Part shown: piece after piece, positions 36,043 through 44,737 of the stretch
Layout: the number at the start of each line of letters is the position of its first letter
Numbering within the stretch: position 1 is the stretch's first letter
Source: Arthrobacter sp. CDRTa11
GTDB lineage: Bacteria > Actinomycetota > Actinomycetes > Actinomycetales > Micrococcaceae
Assembly (NCBI RefSeq): GCF_026427775.1
Contig: NZ_CP044532.1
Location: 806,001-870,000, forward strand
Length of the DNA: 64,000 nt
Direction of reading: 5' to 3'
Made by a program: the position numbers and the translations under genes
Notes under the pieces: model-generated
Told to the model about the DNA's origin: nothing
The model's database searches: none
What the model saw: only the letters and a program-made list of their open reading frames with translations

Positions 36043-38862
36043 ATGGCTGACACTGCAATCAATTCCGGAACTGACCTCGCCTCCGAGCTGAGGGCCGATG
36101 TCCGGCGCGTCTCCACGCTGCTTGGCGAATCCCTGGTTCGCCAGCACGGGCCCGAGCTCCTGGACCTGGTGGAGCAGGTTCGCCTCCTCACCAAGGAATC
36201 CAAGGAAGCGGCCCGCGGCGGCGCGCATGCCACCGGCCCGTGGAGCGCCCACGACGTCGTCGCCCAGGTTCGCGAGCTCCTGGGGTCCCTGCCTATTGAG
36301 CAGGCGACTGACCTGGTCCGCGCCTTTGCCTTCTACTTCCACCTGGCCAACGCCGCCGAACAGGTCCACCGGGTCCGCGGCCTGAGGACCCGGCAGGAGA
36401 AGGACGGCTGGCTGGCCAAGGCTGTCACGGACATCGCCGGGCAGGCCGGGCCCGCGGTGCTGCAGGAAGTGGTGAACGGGCTGGATGTCCGCCCCATCTT
36501 CACCGCGCACCCCACGGAGGCTTCCCGGCGTTCGGTGCTGGATAAGATCCGCAAGCTCTCCGACGTGCTGGCGCAGCCCACGCAGGAGGGCACCACCGCA
36601 CGCCGCCGGCAGGACCGCCAGCTTTCGGAGATCATCGACCAGATGTGGCAGACCGACGAACTCCGCCAGGTCCGCCCCACGCCTGTGGACGAGGCCCGCA
36701 ACGCCATTTACTACCTGGGCAGCATCCTTACCGATGCCATGCCGGAGATGCTGACGGAGCTGTCCGAGCTGCTGGGGGAGCACGGCGTGAGCCTGGCCTC
36801 GAAGAATGCTCCCATCCGCTTTGGTTCCTGGATTGGCGGGGACAGGGACGGCAACCCCAACGTTACTGCCGCGGTCACCAGGGAAATCCTGCAGATCCAG
36901 AACCAGCACGCGGTGCGGATCAGCATCGGCATGATGGACGAACTGATCTCCGTCCTGTCCAACTCCACGGCCCTGGCCGGCGCTGACCAGGAACTGCTGG
37001 ACTCCATCGACGCCGACCTCCAGAAACTGCCGGGCCTGGACCGCCGTGTGCTGGAGCTCAATGCGCAGGAGCCCTACCGGCTCAAGCTGACGTGCGTCAA
37101 GGCCAAACTGATCAACACCGGCAAGCGCGTGGCAACAGGTTCCTCGCACGAGCACGGCAGGGACTACAGCGGCACCAACGAACTCCTGGCCGACCTGGAA
37201 CTGGTGGAACTTTCGCTCCGCAACCACTCGGCCTCGCTGGTTGCGGACGGAGCCCTGGCACGCGTCCGCCGGGCGGTAGCCTCGTTCGGCCTGCATCTGG
37301 CCACCCTGGACATCCGCGAGCATGCAGACCACCACCATGACGCCGTCGGCCAGCTCATGGACAGGCTGGGCGGTCCCGGCCTCCGCTATGCGGAACTGAG
37401 CCGCGGGGAGCGCCTGGAGGTGCTGGGATCCGAGCTTGCCTCGCGCCGGCCACTGTCCGGGCACCCGATCAAGCTCGACGGCGTTGCTGACGGCACGTAC
37501 GACGTCTTCCGTGAGATCCGGCGCGCCCTGCGCACCTACGGCCCTGATGTCATCGAGACCTACATCATTTCCATGACCCGCGGAGCGGACGATGTCCTGG
37601 CGGCGGCTGTCCTGGCCCGTGAAGCCGGGCTGGTGAACCTTTTCGGCGAAGCACCTTACGCCAAGATCGGGTTTGCGCCGCTGCTGGAGACGGTGGAGGA
37701 ACTTCGGGCATCAGCGGAGATTGTTGACCAGCTGCTGTCCGATCCTTCCTACCGGGAACTGGTGCGCCTGCGTGGGGACGTCCAGGAAGTCATGCTGGGT
37801 TACTCGGACTCCAACAAGGAATCCGGTGTCATGACCAGCCAGTGGGAAATCCACAAGACCCAGCGGAAGCTGCGTGATGTCGCGGCCAAGCACGGCGTCC
37901 GGGTGCGCCTCTTCCACGGCCGCGGCGGTTCCGTGGGCCGCGGCGGCGGACCCACCTACGATGCGATCATGGCCCAGCCCAACGGCGTGCTCGAAGGTGA
38001 AATCAAGTTCACCGAACAGGGCGAAGTCATCTCGGACAAGTATTCGCTGCCGGAGCTTGCACGCGAGAACCTGGAGCTTTCCCTCGCGGCCGTCCTCCAG
38101 GGCTCGGCCCTGCACCGCAGCCCGCGTACCTCCGAGGACCAGCGTGAACGCTACGGGCACGTTATGGAGACCATCTCGGACGGAGCCTTTGACAGGTACC
38201 GGAAGCTGATTGACCACCCGGACCTGCCGGCCTACTTCCTGGCATCCACCCCGGTGGAGCAGCTGGGGTCCCTGAACATCGGTTCCCGCCCGTCCAAGCG
38301 CCCGGACTCCGGGGCAGGCCTCGGTGGCCTGCGCGCCATCCCCTGGGTGTTCGGCTGGACCCAGTCCCGGCAGATCGTCCCGGGCTGGTTCGGTGTGGGA
38401 TCGGGGCTGAAGGCTGCCCGCGAGGCCGGGCACTCCGCCCAGCTGGTGGAGATGATGGAGAACTGGCACTTCTTCCGCTCCGTGCTCTCCAACGTGGAGA
38501 TGACGTTGGCCAAGACCGACCTGGACATTGCCGGCTACTACGTTTCCACCCTGGTCCCCGAGGAACTGCACCACATCTTCCGGACTATCCGCGCAGAGTA
38601 TGAACTCACCGTCACGGAGATCCAGAACCTCACCGGCGAGAACCTGCTCCTGGACGCCCAGCCCACGCTTAAGCGCTCGCTGGAGATCCGTGACCAGTAT
38701 CTTGACCCAATCAGCTACCTGCAGGTGGAACTGCTCCGCCGCGTGCGCGCCGAGGGTGCAGGGGACGGCAGCATCAGCGGGGCCGAGATCAACGAACGGC
38801 TCCAGCGCGCCATGCTGATCACCGTCAATGGAGTGGCAGCAGGCCTGCGGAACACCGGCTAA
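36043..38862 (+). CDS. ppc: Phosphoenolpyruvate carboxylase
   Basis: A 939-residue anaplerotic enzyme making oxaloacetate from PEP and bicarbonate. Catalytic marks are the essential His in [12 protein letters not shown] (H156), [44 protein letters not shown] (near 625) and [14 protein letters not shown]. The C-terminus ends RNTG, the usual inhibitor-site end. Length is normal. ATG 36043 is preferred over GTG 36004, since the extra 13 residues are not family-like. The 245 bp upstream hold no gene, only promoter-like A/T-rich stretches. Confidence 0.95.
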   Translation: MADTAINSGTDLASELRADVRRVSTLLGESLVRQHGPELLDLVEQVRLLTKESKEAARGGAHATGPWSAHDVVAQVRELLGSLPIEQATDLVRAFAFYFHLANAAEQVHRVRGLRTRQEKDGWLAKAVTDIAGQAGPAVLQEVVNGLDVRPIFTAHPTEASRRSVLDKIRKLSDVLAQPTQEGTTARRRQDRQLSEIIDQMWQTDELRQVRPTPVDEARNAIYYLGSILTDAMPEMLTELSELLGEHGVSLASKNAPIRFGSWIGGDRDGNPNVTAAVTREILQIQNQHAVRISIGMMDELISVLSNSTALAGADQELLDSIDADLQKLPGLDRRVLELNAQEPYRLKLTCVKAKLINTGKRVATGSSHEHGRDYSGTNELLADLELVELSLRNHSASLVADGALARVRRAVASFGLHLATLDIREHADHHHDAVGQLMDRLGGPGLRYAELSRGERLEVLGSELASRRPLSGHPIKLDGVADGTYDVFREIRRALRTYGPDVIETYIISMTRGADDVLAAAVLAREAGLVNLFGEAPYAKIGFAPLLETVEELRASAEIVDQLLSDPSYRELVRLRGDVQEVMLGYSDSNKESGVMTSQWEIHKTQRKLRDVAAKHGVRVRLFHGRGGSVGRGGGPTYDAIMAQPNGVLEGEIKFTEQGEVISDKYSLPELARENLELSLAAVLQGSALHRSPRTSEDQRERYGHVMETISDGAFDRYRKLIDHPDLPAYFLASTPVEQLGSLNIGSRPSKRPDSGAGLGGLRAIPWVFGWTQSRQIVPGWFGVGSGLKAAREAGHSAQLVEMMENWHFFRSVLSNVEMTLAKTDLDIAGYYVSTLVPEELHHIFRTIRAEYELTVTEIQNLTGENLLLDAQPTLKRSLEIRDQYLDPISYLQVELLRRVRAEGAGDGSISGAEINERLQRAMLITVNGVAAGLRNTG

Positions 38863-38867
38863 CCCCG

Positions 38868-38957
38868 ACGCTCTCTCACTTCCTGTGGGTTTTTCCCAAA
38901 CGATCTCTCACCCGGTGAGAGATCGTTTGTGGTTTTCTGCATTAAGTGAGAGAGCGT
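38868..38957. repeat. Nested palindromic element after ppc
   Basis: An inner perfect palindrome (38898-38912 with 38914-38928, single-base centre) is enclosed by 14-bp outer arms (38868-38881 and 38944-38957). All four arms share the theme (A/G)GTGAGAGA(T/G)CGTTT, so the element is four copies of one motif in two inverted pairs. It begins 5 bp after the ppc stop and may act as a terminator or be a dispersed repeat. Confidence 0.85.
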
Positions 38958-39002
38958 TTCTGGGCTTGGGGACCGGGAGTGCTGCCGGGATAGGGTTGTT
39001 TT

Positions 39003-39308
39003 ATGCCTTCGTTCCAGACCCGCCTGAAGATCACCGGTTTGAAGCCGGGCAACCCGCCGGAAGCGGTGATGGCCGCTGCCGTGGAGGCCTTGGAAACCCG
39101 GCACCACGTGGAGGCAAACCAGCTGGAACTCGCAGGCGGTGTTCCCCAACTGAACCTGCGGTTCCTCGTGGAGCCGAGCGAATACAGCGGCGAGAACCGG
39201 CAGGCGCAGGAATCGGCAGCGATGGTGCGCGACGCCGTCGAGCGTGTTGCGCTGACCGGCTCGCTGACCGTCCTGCGCCGGAACCGCGGCCGCTGGGCGC
39301 CGGTCTAG
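39003..39308 (+). CDS. Conserved hypothetical protein, 101 residues
   Basis: A small basic-to-neutral cytoplasmic protein (MPSFQTRLKITGLKPGNPPEAVMAAA ... RLNRGRW-type C-terminus). An alpha-beta fold is likely from alternating helices (PPEAVMAAAVEALE, NRQAQESAAMVRDAVERV) and strands (VPQLNLRFLVEP, GSLTVLRR). No domain is recognised. Codon use is normal for the genome. The ribosome site is weak. It converges on the DedA gene 20 bp away. Confidence 0.6.
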   Translation: MPSFQTRLKITGLKPGNPPEAVMAAAVEALETRHHVEANQLELAGGVPQLNLRFLVEPSEYSGENRQAQESAAMVRDAVERVALTGSLTVLRRNRGRWAPV

Positions 39309-39328
39309 GCTAGCCTCCCAGAAACCGG

Positions 39329-39973
39329 CTACCCCGTGCCCGGTTCCGGGCTTCCCTGTTCGGCGGGGCCGGGCTCATCCACCGGGGAGCGGTTGCCGCG
39401 GCGGCGGGTGACAATAATGCCAACGACGACGCCGATCACCAGCCCCAGCGCCACCCCGATCAGGGAGCTTGCCCAGAAGGGCAGCTTTGTGGCGGACCCC
39501 GTGAAGTAGCCCAGGCCCACCAGCCAGCTGGCCCACAGCACGGCACCGAGCCCGGCGCACAGGCTGAACCCGCGCACCGAAACGTCCGCGATCCCTGCCG
39601 CGGCCGACGTCGCCAGCCTCCCGCCCGGGATAAACCTGGCCCCGATGATGGTCCCGTAGGTGGAGGAACGTCCGGCCTTGGCGATGGCCCGGTGGATCCC
39701 GCTGTGCACTTTCCGGCCCCAGCGCCAGCGGTCCAGCACGTGGCTGAGCCGGCGCTTGAACAGCTGGAACACCACCATGTCGCCCAGCCAGGAGGCAAAC
39801 GCGGATATTGCGGCCACCAGGAACACGTTGGCCCGGCCCTCTGCGGACAGCGCCCCGCCGGTAATCACCGCCATCTCCGACGGGATGGGCGGGAAGATGG
39901 CATCGCCGAGAACAATGGGGACGATCCAGAAGTAGATCGCCGCCCCCCAGCTGTCGGCGTTGCCAAAGTCCAT
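39329..39973 (-). CDS. DedA-family membrane protein (VTT/SNARE-associated)
   Basis: A 214-residue membrane protein. Family signature is FPPIPSEMAVITGGALSAEG (after the first span), then SWLGDMVVFQLFKRRL, GRSSTYGTIIGARFIPGGRLATSAAAGI and a C-terminal pair of spans before a polar tail. DedA/TVP38 proteins act in lipid flipping or envelope homeostasis. ATG 39973 is used rather than a GTG 18 bp upstream, because the ATG starts directly at the conserved part. It is divergent from the macro-domain gene. Confidence 0.82.
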   Translation of the reverse strand: MDFGNADSWGAAIYFWIVPIVLGDAIFPPIPSEMAVITGGALSAEGRANVFLVAAISAFASWLGDMVVFQLFKRRLSHVLDRWRWGRKVHSGIHRAIAKAGRSSTYGTIIGARFIPGGRLATSAAAGIADVSVRGFSLCAGLGAVLWASWLVGLGYFTGSATKLPFWASSLIGVALGLVIGVVVGIIVTRRRGNRSPVDEPGPAEQGSPEPGTG

Positions 39974-40048
39974 GGCCACAAAGTACCGCACTTTAGGGCA
40001 CGAGGCTGCGGCCTTTTATCCAGGGTCCTCCGGTGGAAGACTGGCCGC

Positions 40049-40579
40049 ATGCGAGTCCGCATTCTCCAGGGCGACATCACGGCCCGCTCCGTGGATGCGG
40101 TGGTGAACGCTGCGAATTCGTCGTTGCTGGGCGGCGGCGGGGTGGACGGTGCCATCCACCGGGCTGCCGGGCCTGAGCTGCTGGCGGCCTGCCGCGAACT
40201 GCGCGCTACGAGCCTGCCGAACGGACTGCCGGTGGGCGCCGCGGCGGCCACTCCCGGCTTCATGCTCCCGTCGCGGCGGGTGATCCATACCGTCGGGCCC
40301 AACCGCCATGCCGGGCAGACGAACCGGGCGCTGCTGGTGTCCTGCTTCAGTGAAAGCCTCCGGGTGGCGGACTCGCTGAGGGCCGGTTCCATCGCATTCC
40401 CGGCGGTGGGCGGTGGTGTCTACGGATGGCACGGCCGGCAGGTGGCGGAGGCAGCCTTCGACGCCGTGAACGGCTTTACTGCCTCCCATCCGGACAGCAC
40501 GGTGGAGTTGGTGGAGTTTGTGTTGTTCAGCCCGGAGATGGAGGAGACGTTCAAGGCTGTGTTTGAGCAGCCTCGCTGA
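40049..40579 (+). CDS. Macro-domain ADP-ribosyl hydrolase
   Basis: A 176-residue single macro domain. It shows MRVRILQGDITARSVDAVVNAANSSLLGGGGVDGAIHRAAG (ADP-ribose binding, catalytic-loop Asn and Asp) and IAFPAVGGGVYGW (phosphate loop). It is likely an O-acetyl-ADP-ribose or mono-ADP-ribosyl deacylase of the MacroD type. ATG 40049 opens the domain exactly. The end overlaps the converging pseudouridine synthase gene by 29 bp. No ADP-ribosyltransferase gene lies nearby. Confidence 0.88.
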   Translation: MRVRILQGDITARSVDAVVNAANSSLLGGGGVDGAIHRAAGPELLAACRELRATSLPNGLPVGAAAATPGFMLPSRRVIHTVGPNRHAGQTNRALLVSCFSESLRVADSLRAGSIAFPAVGGGVYGWHGRQVAEAAFDAVNGFTASHPDSTVELVEFVLFSPEMEETFKAVFEQPR

Positions 40580-41522
40580 GCTCAAGCTGGCTGCGGTACT
40601 CCACCGGCTTGCCCGAGATGGGGTCCACAAAGCGGATGCCGCGGGCCAGGAGCTGTAAGGGCTTGCTGTAGTCGTCCGGAGCTTTGTCCAGCAGGTCCGG
40701 GTAGAACGCGTCATTCGCAATGCCCAGGCCCAGCGACGCCATATGAACCCGAAGCTGATGGGTCTTCCCGGAGTGCGGCTCAAGCCGGTACACCGCGCGT
40801 CGGGCGGCACCGCGGTGCGCCAGGGCAGCCGCGGAAGCGCCGCCGTCGAACGTCCTGATGAGATCGATGCGGGTCTCCGCGTTCGGTTCACCCTCAATGA
40901 CCTCGGCGAGCAGGTAGCTGCGGGACTTGGTCATCCGGTTCCGCACCACCACCGGAAAGTCGACGGCGGGGTAACCTGCAGCGGGCTCCGCGGCGGAGAC
41001 GCACTCGTACTCCTTCTGCACCTGGCGCTTCTCGAACAGCACCTGGTACTTGCCGCGGGTCTCGGGGTTGGTGGACAGGAGCAGGATGCCGGCGGTCATC
41101 CGGTCCAGCCGGTGCATCGGGATCAGGTCCGGAAGGTCCAGCTGGTTCCGCAGCCGTACCAGGGCCGATTCCTGGATGTAGGTGCCGCCCGGAGTGGTGG
41201 GCAAGAAATGTGGTTTGTCCACCACCAGGAGATGCTCGTCCTGGTACAGAATGTTCAGTTCCACCGGGATGCGGGTCTCCGGCGGCAGGCTGCGGTAGTA
41301 CCAAATGAACGTGTGGTCCTGCAGTTTTGTGGCTCTGTCCAGCCGCACGCCGCCCTCGCCCACGATCTCGCCGGCGTCGAACCTGTCCTCGATGCCCTGC
41401 GGATCGATGTGCCCCCAGCGGTGCATCATGTAGTCCATGGCGGTGCTCCATGGCCCCTCGTTCGGCAGGCGCAGGCGGGTGGCATTAACGCCGTCGCGCA
41501 CGGGGAGGGGGGATTGCATCAC
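40551..41522 (-). CDS. RluA-family pseudouridine synthase
   Basis: A 323-residue enzyme that isomerises uridine in RNA. The catalytic Asp is in PMHRLDRMTAGILLLS. Around it are NILYQDEHLLVVDKPHFLPTTPGG, KEYECV and RLEPHSGKTHQLRVHMASLG. The first 85 residues are not the usual S4 domain, which suggests an unusual target, as in some actinobacterial relatives. Two ATG codons (41522 and 41519) can start it. The coding end overlaps the macro-domain gene by 29 bp. RNA target is unknown. Confidence 0.88.
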   Translation of the reverse strand: MMQSPLPVRDGVNATRLRLPNEGPWSTAMDYMMHRWGHIDPQGIEDRFDAGEIVGEGGVRLDRATKLQDHTFIWYYRSLPPETRIPVELNILYQDEHLLVVDKPHFLPTTPGGTYIQESALVRLRNQLDLPDLIPMHRLDRMTAGILLLSTNPETRGKYQVLFEKRQVQKEYECVSAAEPAAGYPAVDFPVVVRNRMTKSRSYLLAEVIEGEPNAETRIDLIRTFDGGASAAALAHRGAARRAVYRLEPHSGKTHQLRVHMASLGLGIANDAFYPDLLDKAPDDYSKPLQLLARGIRFVDPISGKPVEYRSQLELSEAAQTQP

Positions 41523-41591
41523 CTGTCCATTCTACGTGGCGGCTCCGAGGTGCTTCTGGGGCCTCTGCTCTAGACGCCGACGACAAAAAAG

Positions 41592-41624
41592 TTCTTGACA
41601 AGAAAAGTTGTCGGCAGGCATCAT
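41592..41624 (+). promoter_or_regulatory. Promoter with overlapping palindromic operator
   Basis: TTCTTGACAAGAA (41592-41604) is a perfect 13-bp palindrome that contains a -35 box, TTGACA (41595-41600). A -10-like CATCAT (41619-41624) follows at 18 bp, and the ATG of the regulator is 6 bp further. Transcription may therefore start at the ATG (leaderless), and the ArsR protein could repress itself here. Confidence 0.6.
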
Positions 41625-41630
41625 TGAAGC

Positions 41631-42263
41631 ATGTTGGACATCGAAGTGATCGAGGACCCGGCCGCGGCCGAAGCGTCCCTGGACCCCATCCGGACCAGGA
41701 TCCTTCAGGAACTGGCTGAACCGGGATCGGCAACACAGCTTGCCGTGAAGGTGGGCCTGCCGCGGCAGAAGGTCAACTACCACCTCAAGGCCCTGGAACG
41801 CCACGGTCTGGTGCAGCTCGTGGAAGAGCGGCGCAAGGGGAACGTCACTGAGCGCGTCCTCCAGGCCACTGCGGCGTCCTACCTGATTTCACCCGTGGCG
41901 CTCGCCTCGGTGGCCCCCGATCCGCACCGGTTTTCGGACCGCTTTTCCGCCTTCTGGCTGCTGGCGCTCGCAGGGCGCATGGTGCAGGAGGTGGGGAAGC
42001 TCATCGCCGGTGCGGCCGCGGCCCGGCAAAAGCTGGCAACCTTCGCCATTGACGGCGAGATCACCTTCCGTACCGCAGCGGACCGTGCCGCTTTTGCCGA
42101 GGAACTCGGCGTTGCGGTGACCCGCCTGGTGGACAAGTACCACGACGGCGGAACCTCCCCGGGGGGACAGCCCGGCCGCCGTCACCGGCTCGTCGTGGCG
42201 CTCCACCCCGTACTCAAGACCCCAAACAAACCCCTCTCAGCTAAGGAGCAGGACCATGACTGA
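41631..42263 (+). CDS. ArsR-type helix-turn-helix regulator
   Basis: A 210-residue regulator. The winged helix is at about 12-75: DPIRTRILQELAEPGSATQLAVKVGLPRQKVNYHLKALERHGLVQLVEERRKGN. The C-terminal part is helical and lacks the metal-binding Cys motif of ArsR/SmtB sensors. This two-gene arrangement with an AHSA1 protein is common in actinobacteria. The end overlaps the AHSA1 start by 8 bp. The upstream palindrome at -35 suggests autorepression. Confidence 0.85.
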   Translation: MLDIEVIEDPAAAEASLDPIRTRILQELAEPGSATQLAVKVGLPRQKVNYHLKALERHGLVQLVEERRKGNVTERVLQATAASYLISPVALASVAPDPHRFSDRFSAFWLLALAGRMVQEVGKLIAGAAAARQKLATFAIDGEITFRTAADRAAFAEELGVAVTRLVDKYHDGGTSPGGQPGRRHRLVVALHPVLKTPNKPLSAKEQDHD

Positions 42264-42948
42264 CAACCGAGAATTCGAAATCGTCTACGACACTGAACTG
42301 CCCGGAACGCCCGAACGTGTCTGGGAAGCCGTCACCAACGGCACCCCGGCCTGGATGTTCCCCACGGATCAGTGGCCGGACGTCAAGACCGTGAAGGAAT
42401 ATCCAACCCACCTCGTTTCCCGGATGGACGGACCGGACGGCTGGTTCAACCAGCTGGAGCATGTGCTGGAACCGCTCGACGGCGGCCGGGCGCGGCTGCA
42501 CTACGTGCACAGCGGGATTTTCGCCGACAACTGGGACGAGCAGTACGACGGCGCCAGTAAGCACACCGCGTTCTACCTCCACACGCTAGGCCAGTACCTG
42601 AAGCACTTCGACGGCAGGCCGGTGGTGTTCACGGACATCCAGGCGCCGGCCGCCTCGCAGACCCCTGACGGCTTTGCGCGGTTGAAAAGTGCCTTGGGTG
42701 TTGAGGGGGCGGCCCAAGATGAATCGGTGGAATTGGAGCTCGACGGCGTGGGCCGGCTCTCCGGGGAAGTGGACTTCTCCAACCAGCACTTCCTGGGCCT
42801 GCGGACTGCCGACGCAATGTACCGGTTCTTTGGCCGCAACCACTTTGGTGCGCCGGTAGGAATGACCGTCCACGAATTCAGCGGCAGCGGTGACTCCGAA
42901 GCAACGGCCAAGGCCTGGGGTGGCTTCCTCTCGAAGGTCTACGCGTAA
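42256..42948 (+). CDS. SRPBCC/AHSA1-family protein
   Basis: A 230-residue protein with an N-terminal SRPBCC domain (FEIVYDTELPGTPERVWEAVTNGTPAWMFPT) and a second, more divergent part from about 140 (VELELDGVGRLSGEVDFSNQHFLGLRT). It is translated with the ArsR-type regulator before it (8-bp overlap), so its amount is presumably set by that regulator. The ligand is unknown. A repeat-rich intergenic region follows, separating it from the converging MocR-type gene. Confidence 0.8.
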   Translation: MTDNREFEIVYDTELPGTPERVWEAVTNGTPAWMFPTDQWPDVKTVKEYPTHLVSRMDGPDGWFNQLEHVLEPLDGGRARLHYVHSGIFADNWDEQYDGASKHTAFYLHTLGQYLKHFDGRPVVFTDIQAPAASQTPDGFARLKSALGVEGAAQDESVELELDGVGRLSGEVDFSNQHFLGLRTADAMYRFFGRNHFGAPVGMTVHEFSGSGDSEATAKAWGGFLSKVYA

Positions 42949-42992
42949 GGTGCACCAGCCGGGAATGTGCCTGCCGACCCGTCAGACCTCCC

Positions 42993-43110
42993 TCGACGCG
43001 CGAAACCTCCATCGACTCGGCAGGCAGCCATCGACGCGCGAAACCTCCATCGACGCGCAAATTACCTGGCGCAGCACATACTTCGTGCGCGCAAGGTACT
43101 TTGCGCGTCG
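42993..43110. repeat. Direct and inverted repeats between converging genes
   Basis: A 24-bp unit beginning TCGACGCGCGAAACC occurs twice (42993-43016 and 43031-43054), and a third partial copy starts at 43050. CGACGCGCAAA (43051-43061) is repeated inverted at 43100-43110 (TTTGCGCGTCG), with TACCT/AGGTA inside, giving a long hairpin. It may terminate both flanking genes. The 178-bp gap (42949-43126) holds no gene. Confidence 0.8.
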
Positions 43111-43126
43111 CAGGTGAGTCAGCGTG

Positions 43127-44677
43127 TCATGCGATGGCCACGGCAGGGGCAGTCTTGAGCGTGCGACGGAGCTGCGGTGCGGCGTCGAGCCTGTCCTGGG
43201 CACGCCGGAGGGCCAGGACCGCCGTTTCGAGCTGGGCAGGCGGCAGGGTGAAGGGCACGCGGAGGTAGCGCTCGAAGGCCCCGCCGATCCCGAAGCGTGG
43301 CCCGGCGGCCAGCCTGATGCCAAAGTCGGGGGCAATCACGGTCAGTGCAGTGCTGATCGGGCCCGGCAACTTGCACCAGATGGACAGGCCACCGGCGGGC
43401 CGCGCAGTTTCCCATTCCGGCAGGTGCTTGCCCAGCAACTCCAGTAGTGCCGAGCGGCCCTCGCGGAGGGAATCAAGCCTGGCGGGCAGCGGCTCATCCA
43501 AGGCGCGGACCAGGTGTGCCGCCGCCAGCTGCTCCATGACGGGACCGCCAAGATCCAGGGTTGTCCGGGCAGCTGCAAAGCGATGGATGAGGGGCTCCGA
43601 GGCCCGGATCCAGCCGGTGCGAAGGCCGCCCCAATGGGACTTGCTGAGTGATCCAATGGTTACGACGGCGGGACTGAAGGCTGCCACGGGAGTGGCAGCG
43701 CCGCCGTCGAGATTCAACTCCCGGAGCGTTTCATCGACTACCAGCACCGTTCCGGCCGCTGTGGCCGCGCGGGCCAGTTCACGCCGCTGGGCGTCCGGCA
43801 TGAGCTGGCCGGTGGGATTGTGGAAGTCCGGTACTACATAGGCGATCCTGGGTCGTTGTTGCATCAGGGCCGACTGGAGCGCCGGCATGTCCCAGGCCGG
43901 CACCTGGCTTGCCCCGGCGCCCTGGCCCACGAACGCCACAGGGACGGGGCGGCAACCGGCCGCGCGGATGGCATCCAGCGCATTGGGGTAGCTCGGATGC
44001 TCCACCAGAATCTTGTCCTGCCGTTCCGTCAAAGCCCGGATGACGATGTTCAGAGCGTGCTGGGCTCCTGATGTCACCATGATTTGTGCGGCATCCGTTG
44101 GAACCCCTGCCGAACTGTAACGCTCCGCTATGGCTTCCCTGAGGGGCAGCAGGCCCATGGCGTCGTACCCAAAGCCGGGCAGCAGGGCCGGCAGTTCCGT
44201 CAGGCCGGCTGCAAAAGCGCGGTGAACCACCTCGCCGCTCGCGGGAAGCGCCGCATACGCCAGGTCGATCAGTCCTTCCGGCGCCGTGAGACCAGGCGCA
44301 GCCAGGCCGGGCGCCGCAAGTCCAGCCGCAGCGAGACCGGGTCCTGCGTTTCCAAAGGCCGGAAGCTCTCCATGCGACGGCAAGGTTGGCAGCAGAGGCG
44401 TCAGCCGGGGGATCCGGGTGCGTCCCCGGCTGCCCTGGCCGCTGCTGAGGAAGCCCTGTTCTCGGAGATGGGCATACGCCGCCGTCACGGTCGTCCGGCT
44501 GACGCCGAGCGTGTCAGACAACGACCGTTCACTGGGGAGCGCGGTGTCCAGTGCAACCCTTCCGTCCAGGATCAGGAGGCGTACGACGTCGGCAAGTTCA
44601 CGGTAGGCGGGGGCGGCACCGAGGTGCCACTTGCCCAGGAGACGGGCCAGAGCTGAGGAGTTTAGGGTGCCGGGCAT
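43127..44677 (-). CDS. MocR-type GntR/aminotransferase regulator (YczR-like)
   Basis: A 516-residue fusion: a GntR winged helix (about 25-95, YRELADVVRLLILDGRVALDTALPSERSLSDTLGVSRTTV) and a PLP-aminotransferase fold. The PLP lysine is in TIGSLSKSHWGGLRTGWI. MocR proteins bind PLP and regulate divergent genes. Here the divergent neighbour is a YczE-type membrane protein, which matches the YczR subgroup. Its ATG is 3 bp from the operator, so the transcript may be leaderless. Ala/Gly-rich repeats (AAAGLAAPGLAAPGL) form a linker near 130-150. Confidence 0.88.
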   Translation of the reverse strand: MPGTLNSSALARLLGKWHLGAAPAYRELADVVRLLILDGRVALDTALPSERSLSDTLGVSRTTVTAAYAHLREQGFLSSGQGSRGRTRIPRLTPLLPTLPSHGELPAFGNAGPGLAAAGLAAPGLAAPGLTAPEGLIDLAYAALPASGEVVHRAFAAGLTELPALLPGFGYDAMGLLPLREAIAERYSSAGVPTDAAQIMVTSGAQHALNIVIRALTERQDKILVEHPSYPNALDAIRAAGCRPVPVAFVGQGAGASQVPAWDMPALQSALMQQRPRIAYVVPDFHNPTGQLMPDAQRRELARAATAAGTVLVVDETLRELNLDGGAATPVAAFSPAVVTIGSLSKSHWGGLRTGWIRASEPLIHRFAAARTTLDLGGPVMEQLAAAHLVRALDEPLPARLDSLREGRSALLELLGKHLPEWETARPAGGLSIWCKLPGPISTALTVIAPDFGIRLAAGPRFGIGGAFERYLRVPFTLPPAQLETAVLALRRAQDRLDAAPQLRRTLKTAPAVAIA

Positions 44678-44680
44678 AAA

Positions 44681-44719
44681 GCCAGTATCTCAAACTGGCT
44701 ATGTAAATCAATGCCAGTT
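44681..44719. promoter_or_regulatory. Candidate YczR operator
   Basis: GCCAGTATCTCAAACTGGC (44681-44699) has perfect 6-bp inverted arms. A third GCCAGTT lies at 44713-44719. This inverted plus direct arrangement is common for MocR regulators. It fills the gap between the divergent yczR-like and yczE-like genes and would cover both starts. Confidence 0.65.
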
Positions 44720-44737
44720 ACCTGCGAGAGTGTTGTC

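Noticed and set aside
35974..37464. 496-codon frame opposite ppc
   Set aside because: Antisense shadow of a conserved gene, without a ribosome site or recognisable motif.
42993..43110. Repeats as a CRISPR array
   Set aside because: Units are too few, spacing is irregular (38 and 19 bp), one copy is inverted, and no cas genes are nearby.
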